A DNA stretch of 64,000 nucleotides from Elmis aenea (lineage: Eukaryota > Arthropoda > Insecta > Coleoptera > Elmidae). A program made the position numbers and the translations under genes. The notes beneath the pieces are model-generated. The model made no database searches. It saw nothing but the letters and a program-made list of their open reading frames with translations, and was not told where the DNA came from. Positions 43,974-55,859 of the stretch are shown one piece after another; the first letter of the stretch is position 1, and each line of letters opens with the position of its first letter. The stretch lies in the NCBI GenBank assembly GCA_947652605.1, contig OX393580.1, positions 16,884,159-16,948,158 of the forward strand, read 5' to 3'.

Positions 43974-44796
43974 ACAGGGTGTAGACTCGGATCACGCAAC
44001 ATAGCAATTTCAATGGTAAAATTTTAAAAGTCGTATTCTTGCTCCCCTAACTATTTTAGAAAAAAAGTGCAAAGACGTTTTTTGTAGAGAAAAAAATTCT
44101 GTATCCATAAATGTAATCAATATTACTTTTTCGTTTTCCAATAACTAAAAATTAAGCAATTACAAAACGCGTTTTGACAAAAATCTGTAGTGCCTTGGAA
44201 TTATGCTATGACAACTGCCCAGCCTAATGGTGCCTGTACACCTGAGAGTAAAGTACTCTCGAGAGTAGCGTCGCCAAGGATACAGCCAATCGCGAGTTAC
44301 TCTCAGGGGCTGTATCCTTGGCGACGCTACTCTCGAGAGTACTTTACTCTCAGGTGTACAGGCACCATAATGGTGCCTGTACACCATCAAGTGTACAGGC
44401 ACCATAATGTTACTTATACTGTCACTTTGACGTGAAGTTTATTCATAATAATCATTTTTATTGTATCTTGGAATGAAAACATAACTAACTGTGTAAAATA
44501 AATGTTTGATAAAATATAAAGGTTTTAAGAATGAATTTCGCGTCAAAGTGACAGTATAAGTGTCATTAGGCTGGGCAGTTGTCATAGCATAATTCCAACG
44601 CGTTTTGTAATTGCTTAATTTTCAGTTATTGGAAAACGAAAAAGTAATATTGATTACATTTATGGATACAGAATTTTTTTCTCTACAAAAAACGTATATG
44701 CACTTTTTTTCTAAAATAATTAGGGGAGAAAGAATACGACTTTTAAAAATTTACCATTGAAATTGCTATGTTGCGTGATCCGAGTCTACACCCTGT
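43974..44796. mobile_element. Palindromic element with MITEs at its centre
   Basis: Ends acagggtgtagactcggatc and gatccgagtctacaccctgt are perfect, and the arms pair to 'gacaactgcccagcctaatg' / 'cattaggctgggcagttgtc'. Between the arms lie two GGTGCCTGTACAC hairpins (44229-44403) and a further inverted pair (acttatactgtcactttgac, 44411-44561). Flanks are AT-rich. Confidence 0.85.
44229..44403. mobile_element. Two adjacent small foldback MITEs
   Basis: The first, 44229-44366, has perfect 59-bp arms (ggtgcctgtacacctgagag... ending ...gccaaggatacagcc) around a 20-nt loop. The second, 44372-44403, is a 32-bp hairpin ggtgcctgtacacc..gtgtacaggcacc. They are separated and flanked by ATAAT-like pentamers, which suggests either a tandem insertion or a shared target. 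Open frames seen here are artefacts of the palindrome. Confidence 0.85.
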
Positions 44797-45141
44797 ATAG
44801 TTTTTGTTAATACATATAAATAGGTTTAATTGAAAAACACTTATTGATTTTTAAGAATATCTTGCAAAACTGTTAGAATAGTTTTAAAACTATAATTTTT
44901 TGAAACTGACCCAGGAATTTTACATCACACCTTCGAAAAATAAAGCGCTTTTTTGTTAAACTTAAGCTTTATGAATAAATCACTTAAATAAATCAAGTAT
45001 TTATCATTTTGTTTAGGTCTGATAAATTGTTGGATTATTTTAGTGATTCAGTTTAATTTTTGAACTTATAGCAATCGACCATTGGATGATTAAAATACGA
45101 ATTAAATATTAAAAATCAACTCAAAATTTCTTAACTATTAA

Positions 45142-45318
45142 GAATTTTCGGTGGTAATACCACAAGAGGTTAAAATTTGCCGGCCAAATTTTGATTTGAC
45201 ACGAGTTGTTGCTTAGTAACAATTAACGAGAATAAATTGAAAAGCAATAACGAGTGTTCCGAAAAAAAATTTGGCCTGGTAAAATTTTAACCTCAAATGG
45301 TATTTGTAATGAAAATTC
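45142..45318. mobile_element. Small MITE
   Basis: gaattttcggtggtaatacc...gaggttaaaatttg pairs with aaattttaacctcaaatggt...gaaaattc, and 'ccggccaaattt' with 'aaatttggcctgg'. 177 bp, no coding capacity. Confidence 0.75.
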
Positions 45319-45630
45319 CACGACTGAAGCGTGACAATTTGTAGAAAACTTAACCTCTGATATTTTCCAAAATTTCATTGCATTGCTGTGGTGAACACAA
45401 ATTTATCCGATTGCAAACAGTAAGGTTCCTATTTATCATAGATAAGAGAGAAACTATTTATCCGCTAACAAACGTGACAAATCGTATGCATTAGCATTGG
45501 CATTAATTAATGTAGTAAAACTATCATTGAAAAATATTTTTTATGAACAGCATTCAGCTAAATCTGACAAAATCTTCAAGAATATTTATATAGCTCACTC
45601 GACAAAATATGAAACGTGCATTATTGAAAG

Positions 45631-46837
45631 CAGGGACTGAGAACGGAACGAAAACGTTAAACAAAATTAACCGAAATTTTTTTAAGAACGAAAACGAAAC
45701 CGAAAACGAAATTATTATTTTTCGTTCAAGAACGAAAACGAAATAAATATTTTCCAAAACCGGTTTTAACCGGTTTTATCACTATTTACATTTTATTTGT
45801 TAAATACAAACGCGAATTTACCTTCTGTGCTGGTGAGACTCCATGAGGCAGAAAAAAATCTCACTTGAAATAAGTGAGCTTCACTTTTCTCCATATATTT
45901 ACGTGAATATGTATTAACAACTTTATTGTTTATACTTGCAATTTCGTGTAACACAATTAACGGTACAGATATTTTCTATTTCTAATTTGTTTTTTAGATC
46001 ATTAATATACAATATACACTTGATTGGATATATATTATCAATGTGTATGTTTTATTTGCGTTTAGACATAATAATAGTAAAATTTATTCTTACTTCGAAA
46101 AGGACTAATGTAAAAGAAGATTTATTGGAAGATGTGTTGCTAGTAAGATTTAACGAAATGTGAAAATGTATATTGTATGGTATGTACAAACTACAAACTA
46201 TAAAGTTAAAGTATATTTCAAGTTAATATAATATATTTTTTTAATATCTTATTTATTTATAACATTTAGTAAATTATACACTTAAATTCATTCTTTTGTC
46301 TTTTTAAATAATTACAGCAGGATCTTATTTAATTCAAATGCATAGATTTTTAGTACTAAAACAAATTTAAAACAGCACTATATTTTCATATTTTTAGATA
46401 AAGATCGTGTGTCTAATTTAACCTAATCACGTTGTGTTTTTGCACCTTACGGGTGTTAAACTTAATAAAATGGTTAAATGTTAAATGTGTTTAACGATTT
46501 GGTAAATTTAATATGGCGATGGTTCGCAAGTCTAAAATATGCTGTCCGTGAGCATCAAACCCCATCGTCATGGTTTATATTTTAGTTGAGACGCAAATAT
46601 TGTTATCGTATTTATAGAGGGTTGTGGTGACTAGAAAAAAAATTGATTTTTTGACGACAAAAAAATTGATTTTTTGACGACAAAAAAAATATTGTAAAAC
46701 TGGTTTTAACCGTTATTATTTCGGTTCACGAAAACGAAAAAAGAACTCTTTCGGTTAGAACGAAAAGAACGAAAACGATATATTTCGTTTTCGTTCCGAA
46801 CAGAAAGGAACGGATTTTTTTTCGTTTTTAGTCCCTG
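45631..46837. mobile_element. hAT MITE with perfect 8-bp target duplication
   Basis: ATTGAAAG flanks both sides (45623-45630, 46838-46845). Ends cagggactgagaacggaacg and ttcgtttttagtccctg are inverted. Subterminal aacgaaaacg repeats are plentiful and point inward from both sides. Interior 46620-46690 has a 22-bp direct repeat (attgattttttgacgac). No transposase frame. The perfect duplication suggests a fairly young insertion. Confidence 0.9.
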
Positions 46838-48220
46838 ATTGAAAGTGTCAATAAATTTCCGAAAATGTTTGGTAAAGCTTACTCTAAAGAAGGTAAAAAC
46901 TTTGTACTTAAAACGCCTATGAAGGTTTTCTTGAAATCTGCATTTTGAATTTTATAAAGCACCCAATCTCTTCTACAGTTTTATTAACTGTGCTGTCTCA
47001 AAACACAGGGAATAAAGTTTAAATTAATCATCGATAAGGCACATATTAACGTTCCTTATTCGACTGCCAAGGGAAATCATAGTTTCTATGAACATACTTT
47101 ACTCTATTCAAGGTAACTTACAAAGACAAGCACCTTTAATCATAAGTCTAGCTTGTTGTAACTATGTGTTTTAATAATTTTAATTAAAAATCTACAGGTT
47201 TTAAAGTCCATACGCTTACTCCAAGTTATTTATATTTCTTTAAGTAATTTTAATTAAAAATCCACACGTTTTAAACTCCACACGTTCACATTTAGTTAAA
47301 AATAAAACATAGGAAGTTCATGTTACAAGCCCAGGCGAGTTTTGCAATGCTAATTAATCTTGCACAACAATATTTGTAACTCAAATCCCAACTAACACTT
47401 CTGCGTATGTGAAATTCGAGACAACGGCACACATGCACTTTTGTGCATTAAGCAAATTGAAGAATATTGGTACAAAGTTGTGCCGCGTAATAATAGCTAC
47501 ATGCAAGTTTCGTTTTGAGTTAATTTACGGTTAGCAGTCATAACAGGGTTCACTTTTCAGACGCACATCTGCTACAATGCAGCTGAAAACAATTCAATTT
47601 ATTTAACAATTAGTAATGATGTTCGGGAACAGCTGATTCCAGATCTAAGAACGGTTTTTTTAGGGGAACTCTGACAGGCTTCGGTAATTTTGTACAAAAA
47701 CCGCAGTAATAAAGGGGCGTGCAACGTTCACAACAAAATGGGATTATTGTCGAACGACTCCATAAACTTGGCAATTATATGGAGTGCACCTTTAACTTCT
47801 ACAAATACTTTAACGATTTCTTTGTAAAATAATAAAAGTGGAAATAAAATTTTATTTTTAAAGACATTTTTATAGGGGCATAAAGTAGTTAAAACCTGAT
47901 TTGGGTGGGTTTTGTGAGTTTACTGAGTCAATACAAAACTCGGAGCCTTCCTAGAAATGTGCCAATCAAAGACTTACCTAATATTTAAAAAAAACCATAA
48001 TAATTTTGAAGGCTTCAATTATTTTAGTAATTTGTTTGTGCAATGTAAATAGGTTTAATTAAAAATCACCAAGAAACACATACAAAAGCTACCGAAAAAA
48101 TAGGAGAGTGTCGAAACTGCTCCCGGATTTCTATTAAAGGTACTTTATAAAGTAAATAAGTAGCACTAAAAATTTATTTATATCATAATAATTAAGACAG
48201 ATTTCTTATATAAATAAGCA
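46838..48220. other. No gene; one local duplication
   Basis: An 80-bp segment at about 47168-47205 ('taattttaattaaaaatcta') recurs at 47242-47285 with few changes. Otherwise AT-rich and unassigned. The last 20-100 bases may be the 3' tail of the LINE that follows. Confidence 0.45.
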
Positions 48221-49672
48221 CTACAGGCCATTTAGGCCTAGGGCTTGGTTTGCTGTCTCCCTCCACTTTTTTCTATTTTTCGCTGCCTCTGTCCAGTTCG
48301 TCACTTTTAGTTTTTTTAAATCATCCTCGACCGCTTCCAACCATCTTTTCTTAGGTCTCCCTCTTTTTCTCACACCCATTCTACTTGCTTTAATCATTAT
48401 CTTCGTGTTTCTTTGGTTGGAGAGGCGTTGTGCGTGCCCAAGCCATCTTATTCTCTGGGCTCTTACTACTTCGGTTATAGACGGTTCTTTGTACAATCTC
48501 ATTACTTCCTCGTTTGTCCTTCTTCTCCATTCTCCGGTATTTGTTTTTATTCCCCCGTAGATCCTTCGCAATAATTTCCTTTCCCACCTTTCAAGGTCTT
48601 CTTTTTCTTTTTTGTTGATTATCCAGGTTTCACAAAGGTATGTTACAGTGGGTCTTAATACTGTTTTGTACAATCTTACTTTGGCCTTTCTTGAGATAAT
48701 GTTGGATCTTAATATTGTAGCAAGAGATCCTGCGCATTTATTACCTTTTGAAAGCCTCGCGCTTATTTCCTTTCCGTTGTCGCAGTTGTCAGTAATTTGT
48801 ACACCCAGATAAATGAATTTTCTTACTTTCTCAAAGCGTCTCTCCTTGTTTTGTTCGATTTTGATCGATAGATATTCATCCCCTTCTATGTCCTTCCTTT
48901 TAGGTCCCATTATCATGTATTTGGTTTTCGATTCGTTGATGCTTAATCCCATATTTTTTGCTTTGTCCTCTAACTTCCTGACAATGTTTTGGATATCTTT
49001 TTTTGTTTTGCAGATGATCGCAAGGTCGTCTGCGAAGGCAATGCATTGGTGGTTGTCTGCGTATATGTTGCCATTTCTGTTAATTCCACTATCTCGAATT
49101 ATCTTTTCTAAGGCTATATTAAATAACAATGCCGACAGCGGGTCTCCTTGTCTCAATCCTCTAGATACTTTTAACACCTTTGACTTCATGCTTCTGTTTT
49201 TTATAAAATTTTCCGTGTTTTGGAGAGTCGCCTTTGTCATATTTATTAGTTTGTCAGGTATTTTAAATTCTTTCATGGCTATGTCCAATTTTTCCCTAAT
49301 TATTGTATCGTACGCTTGCTTAAAGTCTATAAATACTACATGCAGCTCTGTATTATACTCGTAATGGCTCGATTGAATTTGCTTTACCATAAAAATTTGA
49401 TCGATGGTGGATCTATTGGGCCTAAAACCGCATTGGTAATCCCCTGTGATGTTTTCAGTGTAGCTGGTGAGTTGTTCCTTTATTATTGTCGCTAATACCT
49501 TGTAGGTTGTGTTTAGGAGAGCTATGCCTCTGTAGTTATCGCATAATGTTCTGTCGCCTTTTTTATGTATTGGGCTAAGCATGGCCCTTGCCCAGCTTTT
49601 AGGGATTTTTTCTTCGTGCCATATGTCTAGCAATAGTTTTGTAATTTCTTCATTTCTTAACCAAGGGTTAAT
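48221..49672 (-). CDS. Reverse transcriptase of a 5'-truncated RTE-like LINE
   Basis: About 480 codons are open on the minus strand from just after a stop near 49672 (PWLRNEEITKLLLDIWHEEK) to the stop at 48221; no ATG defines the start. Counting from 49633, RT blocks are CGFRPNRSTIDQI (68-80), VVFIDFKQAYD (99-109), RGLRQGDPLSALLFN (158-172) and the catalytic FADD (200-203). Then come YLGVQIT, WERKLLRRIYGG, RIRWLGHAQRL and RKRGRPKKRWLEAVEDDL. It copies its RNA at a nicked target site. The endonuclease domain is missing, as expected for 5' truncation. The lack of frame breaks suggests recent insertion. RTE-like is my best clade guess from the tail. Confidence 0.85.
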   Translation of the reverse strand: MNPWLRNEEITKLLLDIWHEEKIPKSWARAMLSPIHKKGDRTLCDNYRGIALLNTTYKVLATIIKEQLTSYTENITGDYQCGFRPNRSTIDQIFMVKQIQSSHYEYNTELHVVFIDFKQAYDTIIREKLDIAMKEFKIPDKLINMTKATLQNTENFIKNRSMKSKVLKVSRGLRQGDPLSALLFNIALEKIIRDSGINRNGNIYADNHQCIAFADDLAIICKTKKDIQNIVRKLEDKAKNMGLSINESKTKYMIMGPKRKDIEGDEYLSIKIEQNKERRFEKVRKFIYLGVQITDNCDNGKEISARLSKGNKCAGSLATILRSNIISRKAKVRLYKTVLRPTVTYLCETWIINKKEKEDLERWERKLLRRIYGGIKTNTGEWRRRTNEEVMRLYKEPSITEVVRAQRIRWLGHAQRLSNQRNTKIMIKASRMGVRKRGRPKKRWLEAVEDDLKKLKVTNWTEAAKNRKKWRETANQALGLNGL

Positions 49673-50254
49673 TTACTTATATCATCCTGTTTCTATCCAG
49701 AAAGATTTAAACCAAAATTTGTACGTGACTATCATCATAATCCCTGAATTATCCAATGCACCTGCACCTTTAAAACCAAATCATAACCAAAACGATTATC
49801 ATATTTTTAACTTCCTATTTTTAACAGCCACGTTATTTTTTATGGGGTTTTTACCACCATTGTATCACGTTTAGGGTTCGTATATTACTTCTTCGTCTAG
49901 GGATTAAAATGAATAATATATAACCACAAACAGAAGCTGAAAAAAAAATTTAAAGCTATTTTTATTTATCTTAACAAAATTTGTGAAGACTTGACGGAAG
50001 TCCCTCGGGGTAGCAGTGAAGGAAAACTTGTGTATGAAAATTTTATTCGAACATTACGTCCTATAAAACAGGAAAAGTTTCTATTTTTATTGAATTTACT
50101 GCAGAAAATGAGTGGTTAAAGGTTTTTTTTTTCAAAATGGAACACCGGTAGAACTTTGATTAAGCTTAAAAAACTAAAAACTTCAATAAATAAATAGTTT
50201 AGGGTGTGCATTATGGGCCAGAAACTAGCGATATCGTAGCGAACAATTTCACAA
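49673..50254. other. No recognised feature
   Basis: AT-rich DNA between the LINE truncation point and a palindromic element. Confidence 0.4.
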
Positions 50255-50957
50255 GGAAGGGTCCCGATACGTTGACGCTAGAATTTGACTAAGGCTGTGT
50301 TTATTGCATCAAGGACATCAAAACTAAATCTTTCCCAGAGTTATACGTGCCACTGGCCATTTCCTTCGGAAAAATAGGGCAACAACTGAAAAGTTGGTAC
50401 AAAAAGGTCATTTTTGCGATCGCGTTGGCAATGAAACCGTCAGAGACAAAATCAAAATACTTCTATTTACCAATGCGCGCATCCTCTGCAAGAAAAATGG
50501 TGCAAAAATTTTGAAAAAATCTTTAATGGTTCTGGAGAAAAACGTCAAAAACGAAACCCCTGCATAAGCGCTATAATTTGAGAAGTTGTGGTATATCTGT
50601 CGTATATCTATGCGACTTGCATAGGCGTTTAACATAGGGAAAACCGTTTTTACATACGTCTCGTTTTTCGCGTTTTTCTCTAGAAGCGTTTGATTTTTTC
50701 AAAAACTTTGCACCATTTTACTTGCAAAGGATGCGCGCATTGGTAAATAGAAGAATTTCGATGCTATCTCTGACGGTTTCATGGCCAACGCGATCGAAAA
50801 AATTAAGTTTATTATTCAGCTTTTTAGTTTTTCCCCTATTTTTCCAAAGAAAATGGCCAGTGACACGTAGAACTCTGCAAAACATTTAGTTTTGATGTTC
50901 TTGATGCCATAAACACAGCCTTATTAAACTCTAGCGACAACGTACCGTGACCTTCCC
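50255..50957. mobile_element. Foldback element, long member of the 11155 family
   Basis: Ends ggaagggtcccgatacgttg and caacgtaccgtgaccttccc pair. Inward 'gtgtttattgcatcaaggac' pairs with 'gttcttgatgccataaacac', and 'ccactggccatttcctt' with 'aaaatggccagtg'. The central palindrome includes 'gcgatcgcgttggc' / 'gccaacgcgatcg'. No coding relic. The short element at 11155-11303 keeps only the ends. Confidence 0.85.
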
Positions 50958-52715
50958 TGGTCAGTGCTATCAAACTATTTACAGTAAATTTTATCTACAA
51001 AGAACCATTCTTTGTTCGCCTGAATGTTAAATAAATCAATACTCATTTTGTAAAACTCAAAAATAGACTATTTTAGATAATTCTTAAAAGATTATCTTAG
51101 ATTTTTTTGCTTTACTGGCGAATAATTGTGTGGCGAACTTAGTAATTACTATACAACACAAAAGCACCTTGAACATAAGATGGATGAATAAATATTTCCT
51201 TTTAATAACTACGTTGTAAGTCAGTTGCTGGTAAAAGCGAATGACTATAAGATTTATTTGCTTAATTATTACTGTACTCCAAGTACCAATTTAATTATAA
51301 ATTAGCTAAGACAACAAAGTACAATATTATACCCGCGACGATGATTGATAAGCTAATTAAATAATTAATTACGATACGCAATAATTAAATAATGAATAGT
51401 GTTACATAATATCTGTAACATTGCGTTTTACAAGAAAAAATCAATGTCTACGCTATTTCACTTCGTGTGAGATGCAAATCAATGAGTTACTGCAATTTTA
51501 TGATATCGCCCTTAGCAGTTTACGGTGTTTTATTACAAAATTTGTTAAAAGTTGGTAATCACATTTTATTGAAACGTATAATTAATAGAATTAAACGCGA
51601 GCCGTTATGGCTGTTGGCAGTTCGTAGAAGAATGTGTATTAATTTATTTGCAATACAAGTTAATTAAAATGAGGCATGAATAATGTTTTTATAACAACAT
51701 CCTGTATATGGTTATTACTTAAACGAGCGAGAAGGCGACGAATTCTTTGATTAAAATTTACAAACTGGTATGGCGTTTTTATTTAGAAAATAAAAATTAA
51801 TTGGCGTAATTTTTTTATTCTTTTACTTCGTCACATCACACGAAAAAAACGTTTTTTAAGATGAATTTTTTTACAAATACTTGACAGCAAAAATGAGACA
51901 GGATTCTTAGCTCTATTTTTGAATCACAAAAGCAAAGTGCGAGATCTTTCTTACAGCGGCATTTGAGCTTGTCTCAGTGGATTACCACAACACGATTTAT
52001 CTGAAGTTTCCTTCATATTTTGTAGACATTTGTGATAAATTTGAGCGACGTTCCGTCAAGTTCAGAGAAGCTAGTAGTTGGAGAGACATAAACGTCATAA
52101 TAAAAATATCATGTATCATTTCCTCGTGGAAGAATTTTGCTCTAACATTTAGTTTATTTACTATGGTTATCAAATATTAAGTGTTCGCATAGTAAAGATT
52201 CTTGTCAATGAAATTTTATTGAGCAACAACAAGATACTGCAGTTTAAAACGCTTTTTAAATTTTACTTTAGCATAAAATTGAGCATACATAAAGTCTGAG
52301 CTAAAAATTGACAATCGATAGCATTATACTTTTCTGTTTGTAACTTTGATGGGTTACAAGTTTTAAAAAGAAAGCATCGATTAAAAATTGGAGTAAAATT
52401 TAAAGCAATACTGTCAATCTGAGTAATAGCTTGGCATGAACATGATTTTGTTATTAATATGTCGTACGAGAAAATTGCAAGGATTTGCACTTGTAAAATT
52501 TACGATCTTTTAAGCTTTAACTCATAATTAATTAAAATTGCGTTAATATTCTAATCAAATAATTTAATTTTAATGTAGCATTTTATATAAAAGCCAAAGA
52601 ATGGTAAAAAAATTAATATTAAATATATTTCGTTTGCAGATTATAATTTTATTTATGTCAATGTCAGTGTGGAGGTGTCGCTATGGAAATCAAATGATTA
52701 ATTAAAACTTTATAT
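50958..52715. other. No recognised feature
   Basis: AT-rich; several short open frames without motifs. No paired repeats found. Confidence 0.4.
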
Positions 52716-54219
52716 ACAAGGTGGTGCTTTTTTCGATGCTCACCATTGCTATCTTGGAAACGGTAAGAGATACAAGGTCGGTTAACTTAGAGAAAAGTTG
52801 CACATTTTTATGACGATTAAGAATCTGAAAAGAAATCCTGGATATTTTGATTCGTTTTTGATTTATTACAAAAAAACTGAAAAATGTGATTTTAGAAAAA
52901 TATTATTATCTTCCCTACCATTGACGCTATTTTATTTAAACTTAGTAACTGCATGTTTTTGACCGTCCTGGGTTTGATGACGTCAACAGAAATTTTCTAA
53001 GCCTTCTAGATTTCAAGTTGCGATAGTCAACTTTTTTATTTCTTATGGCCGCCATATTGGATTTTTACACCATCAGACAGACAAAAAAATTAGCTTTTCA
53101 GATTGGTAACCATCATACCTTTTCTCTTTCAAAAAACTTGTTGAAATTTGAAAATTTGTATAAATAATCTATAAAATCGAGAATGCTCTGAAAAACAATT
53201 GAAACTATGATATAAATAAAAGATACAGAACATTTTATTGGTCTAATGATAACGAAATTAAGATTGTTGGAAACATATTTAGAAGATATGTTAGGCGAAT
53301 TGCCATTATTTACAATTCAAAATCATCAGTAGTTTCAGCAAGAAGGAGCGGTCCTCACAACGCCCGCATTGTAAAAGGATATTAATTTAGATGTACCCTT
53401 TCAAAATTCTTGGTACGTTTGGTCCTGTTCATTGGTCTCCGCGATCGCCATGTTTAACGCCTATGAATTACTTTTACATTGATGTTGTTTATGCAACCCT
53501 AACGGAAAATATTGAACTTCTTCACCGTAAAATCAAAAATGCTTTCGACTCTATTACGAGACAAACTATCCTAAAGGCAGTGGACGAAATGAATTTGAGG
53601 ACTAACCACTACATCATACATAACGGCGCGCACTTTAAACAATTTAAATAATTATTTGTCTGGTGTTTTAAATTTATTGTCATTTCGTTATTTTATTAGA
53701 CCTATAAAATGTTGTGTCACTTTTATTTATATTATAATTTCAATTTTTTTTCAAAGCATTCTCGATTTTATGAATTATTTATACAAATTTTTAAAGTAAA
53801 CAAGTTTTTTGAAAGAAAAATAGTATGTTGGTAACCAATCTGAAAAGCTAATTTTTTTGTCTGTCTGATGGTGTAAAAATCCAATATGGCGGCCATAAGA
53901 AATAAAAAAGTTGCTTTCGCAACTTGAAATCTAGAAGGCTTAAAAAATTTCTGTTGACGTCATCAAACCCAGGACGGTCAAAAACATAAAGTTGCCAAGT
54001 TTAAATGAAATAGCGTCAATGGTAGGGAAGAAAATAATATTTTTCTAAAATCGCATTTTTCAGTTTTTGTTGTAATACATCAAAAACGAATCAAAATTTC
54101 CAGGATTTCTTTTCAGATTCTTAATTGCCATAAAAATGTGCAACTTTTCTTTAATTTAACCGACCTTGTATCTCTTACCGTTGCCAAGATAGATGGTGAG
54201 CATCGAAAAAAGCACCTCA
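52716..54219. mobile_element. Palindromic element with DDE transposase core
   Basis: Ends acaaggtggtgcttttttcg and cgaaaaaagcacct pair, and arms of about 550 bp match through 'gagatacaaggtcggttaac', 'gacgtcaacagaaattt' and 'ggccgccatattggattttt' with their reverse complements. The 410-bp centre (about 53270-53680) is unique and carries a transposase C-terminal relic. Confidence 0.85.
53290..53651 (+). pseudogene. DDE transposase C-terminal relic
   Basis: The plus strand reads FQQEGAVLTTPAL, then after a frame break MYPFKILGTFGPVHWSPRSP, CLTPMNYFYIDVVYATL, TENIELLHRKIKNAFDSITR and ending NGAHFKQFK. The family blocks are 'QQDGAPPH' and 'GPVHWPPRSPDLTPLDFFLWG'. Here the second-strand catalytic Asp of QQDGA is Glu, and the Asp after RSP is Cys. 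With stops and a frameshift, it is clearly dead. It is the C-terminal counterpart of the DUF4817 helix-turn-helix relics. Confidence 0.8.
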
Positions 54220-54475
54220 CGAAAAAAACTGGACTTTCATCTCTTGTTGTAAAATATAATTATTTTTTTTTACTTTAACTTAAACCTTATTACAAATGAT
54301 ATTTATGGCAGTAGTAAAGAGCAACTATTACTGTACTAAACATATGTGTAGAAATATTTTAAATACTTTTACACAAAAAAAAAGTAAACGGTACGTTTCT
54401 ATTCAACTAGCTTTATCAATTAACTGTGTCTGTCTAACCGGTAACGGATGGCATTGTAAAGAATCTGGCACAAAC

Positions 54476-54726
54476 TCAACAGAAGTAACAGAACGAGGTT
54501 TTAAATGATCGCAACATATGTCGATGGAGCTTTCTTGAGTGAAGCTGTCCTTTCTTTAGCTGTACCACGTGTGGAAGAATGCCGTGTGAAAAGATTACGA
54601 TCTGCGGTGTCTTTGGTTCATGTCTTTCAATGGGCGTTAGGTCAGGAACTGCAAGCGTAACAATGCACCAGACGTCTTCTGTGTAGACTTTATCATTTAA
54701 ATCAGGCGAGACGCGCACAAAAGGCC
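54476..54726 (-). other. Coding-like patch, unassigned
   Basis: GC-richer than its neighbours, and open on both strands: minus FVRVSPDLNDKVYTEDVWCI... KTPQIVIFSHGILPHVVQ, plus MIATYVDGAFLSEAVLSLAV... HVFQWALGQELQA. I recognise neither. It may be a relic of an exon or transposon. The minus reading is the longer. Confidence 0.3.
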
Positions 54727-55498
54727 ACTCTCACCCTGCGATGTTCGACAGAGAGACACGTTCTACCGAGGAATGTTATAGGAAAATTGATTAGAAGTGT
54801 GAACTGTATTCGAGAAAATTGCAACTAGAAAATTTTTAATACAAAACAGAAGGCACACCAAAATTGCGCGAATAATTCAGTTTATTAAATTTTAGTCCGT
54901 AACAGCGGATTTCATAGCCATAGAAAAAATTGTAAGGTTTCTGAAAGAACTGAAGGTAAATATGTATTGTTAAGAGTATGTACAACAATTTGAAGAACTA
55001 TATTAGCTCAATTTAAAAACTTTCACATTTTTACCCAGAAAAAAAAATGGCTAGATTATGCATAAATACGCTTGATAGTATTTCAAAAAGTTTAAACTAC
55101 TGCAAAAAAAATCTTTAAGATTTTTAAACGAAATGAAGAAGGTCATTTATTTTTTGGAGGATGTATAACAATTTAATAAAATATCAAGCCGATAGAACAA
55201 CTTCCGAATATTTGCCAAATAGAGTATTTCTTTAGCGAAAAACAATCCACAATTTTTACTTTCGAAATACCTATGAAGAAAGTATTGTAATCGCGAAAAT
55301 GTTCGAATATCAGATTTCCACGGATATACACGTTTTGAGGTCCCCTGAATTCGTTTTGACTATTTTCGCGATGACGTCCGTGTTTGTGTATGTGCCAGAC
55401 TTTAAAAATTTACATTTTTGATAGTGGTTATCGATAGTTTTTAAAAGTATATTACAAAGTGCGTGCAAACATTTAATTTTTCAAATAATAACTAATAT
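54727..55498. other. No recognised feature
   Basis: AT-rich; nothing assigned. Confidence 0.4.
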
Positions 55499-55859
55499 AC
55501 AGGGTGTTTAAGTTGAAACGCCAATCCAAAATTACATGAAAACTGTAAAAGATAAAAAAATCTGTTACTGTAAGATTGTAGTCTATGTTAAGGTCTATAA
55601 AAAACCCTTATAACTTTTTTTGATAAAATTTAAAATTACATATATATTTAGAATTTTAAAACATTTTTTCGAAAACGTCTCCAACAATGTTTTTCAAATT
55701 TTAGTAGATAGGTTATAGAGTTTATAATTCTTAGTAACTTTGTCTTAACTATCTGAAATTTAAAATTAGAAAATTATTTCAAAGATTCAAAATCTTGAAA
55801 CCTTTTTTCAAAAACGGCTCCAACAATGTTTTTCAAATTTTAGTACCTATGTTATAGAG

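Noticed and set aside
44160..44435. Two 81-codon open frames, one on each strand, with identical internal sequence
   Set aside because: They are the same palindrome read both ways; the frames come from the hairpin arms, not from a gene.
48813..49364. 183-codon plus-strand open frame
   Set aside because: Antisense shadow of the reverse transcriptase; no motif of its own.
50408..50635. 75-codon minus-strand open frame
   Set aside because: Lies in the arms of the foldback element, with a mirrored reading on the other side.
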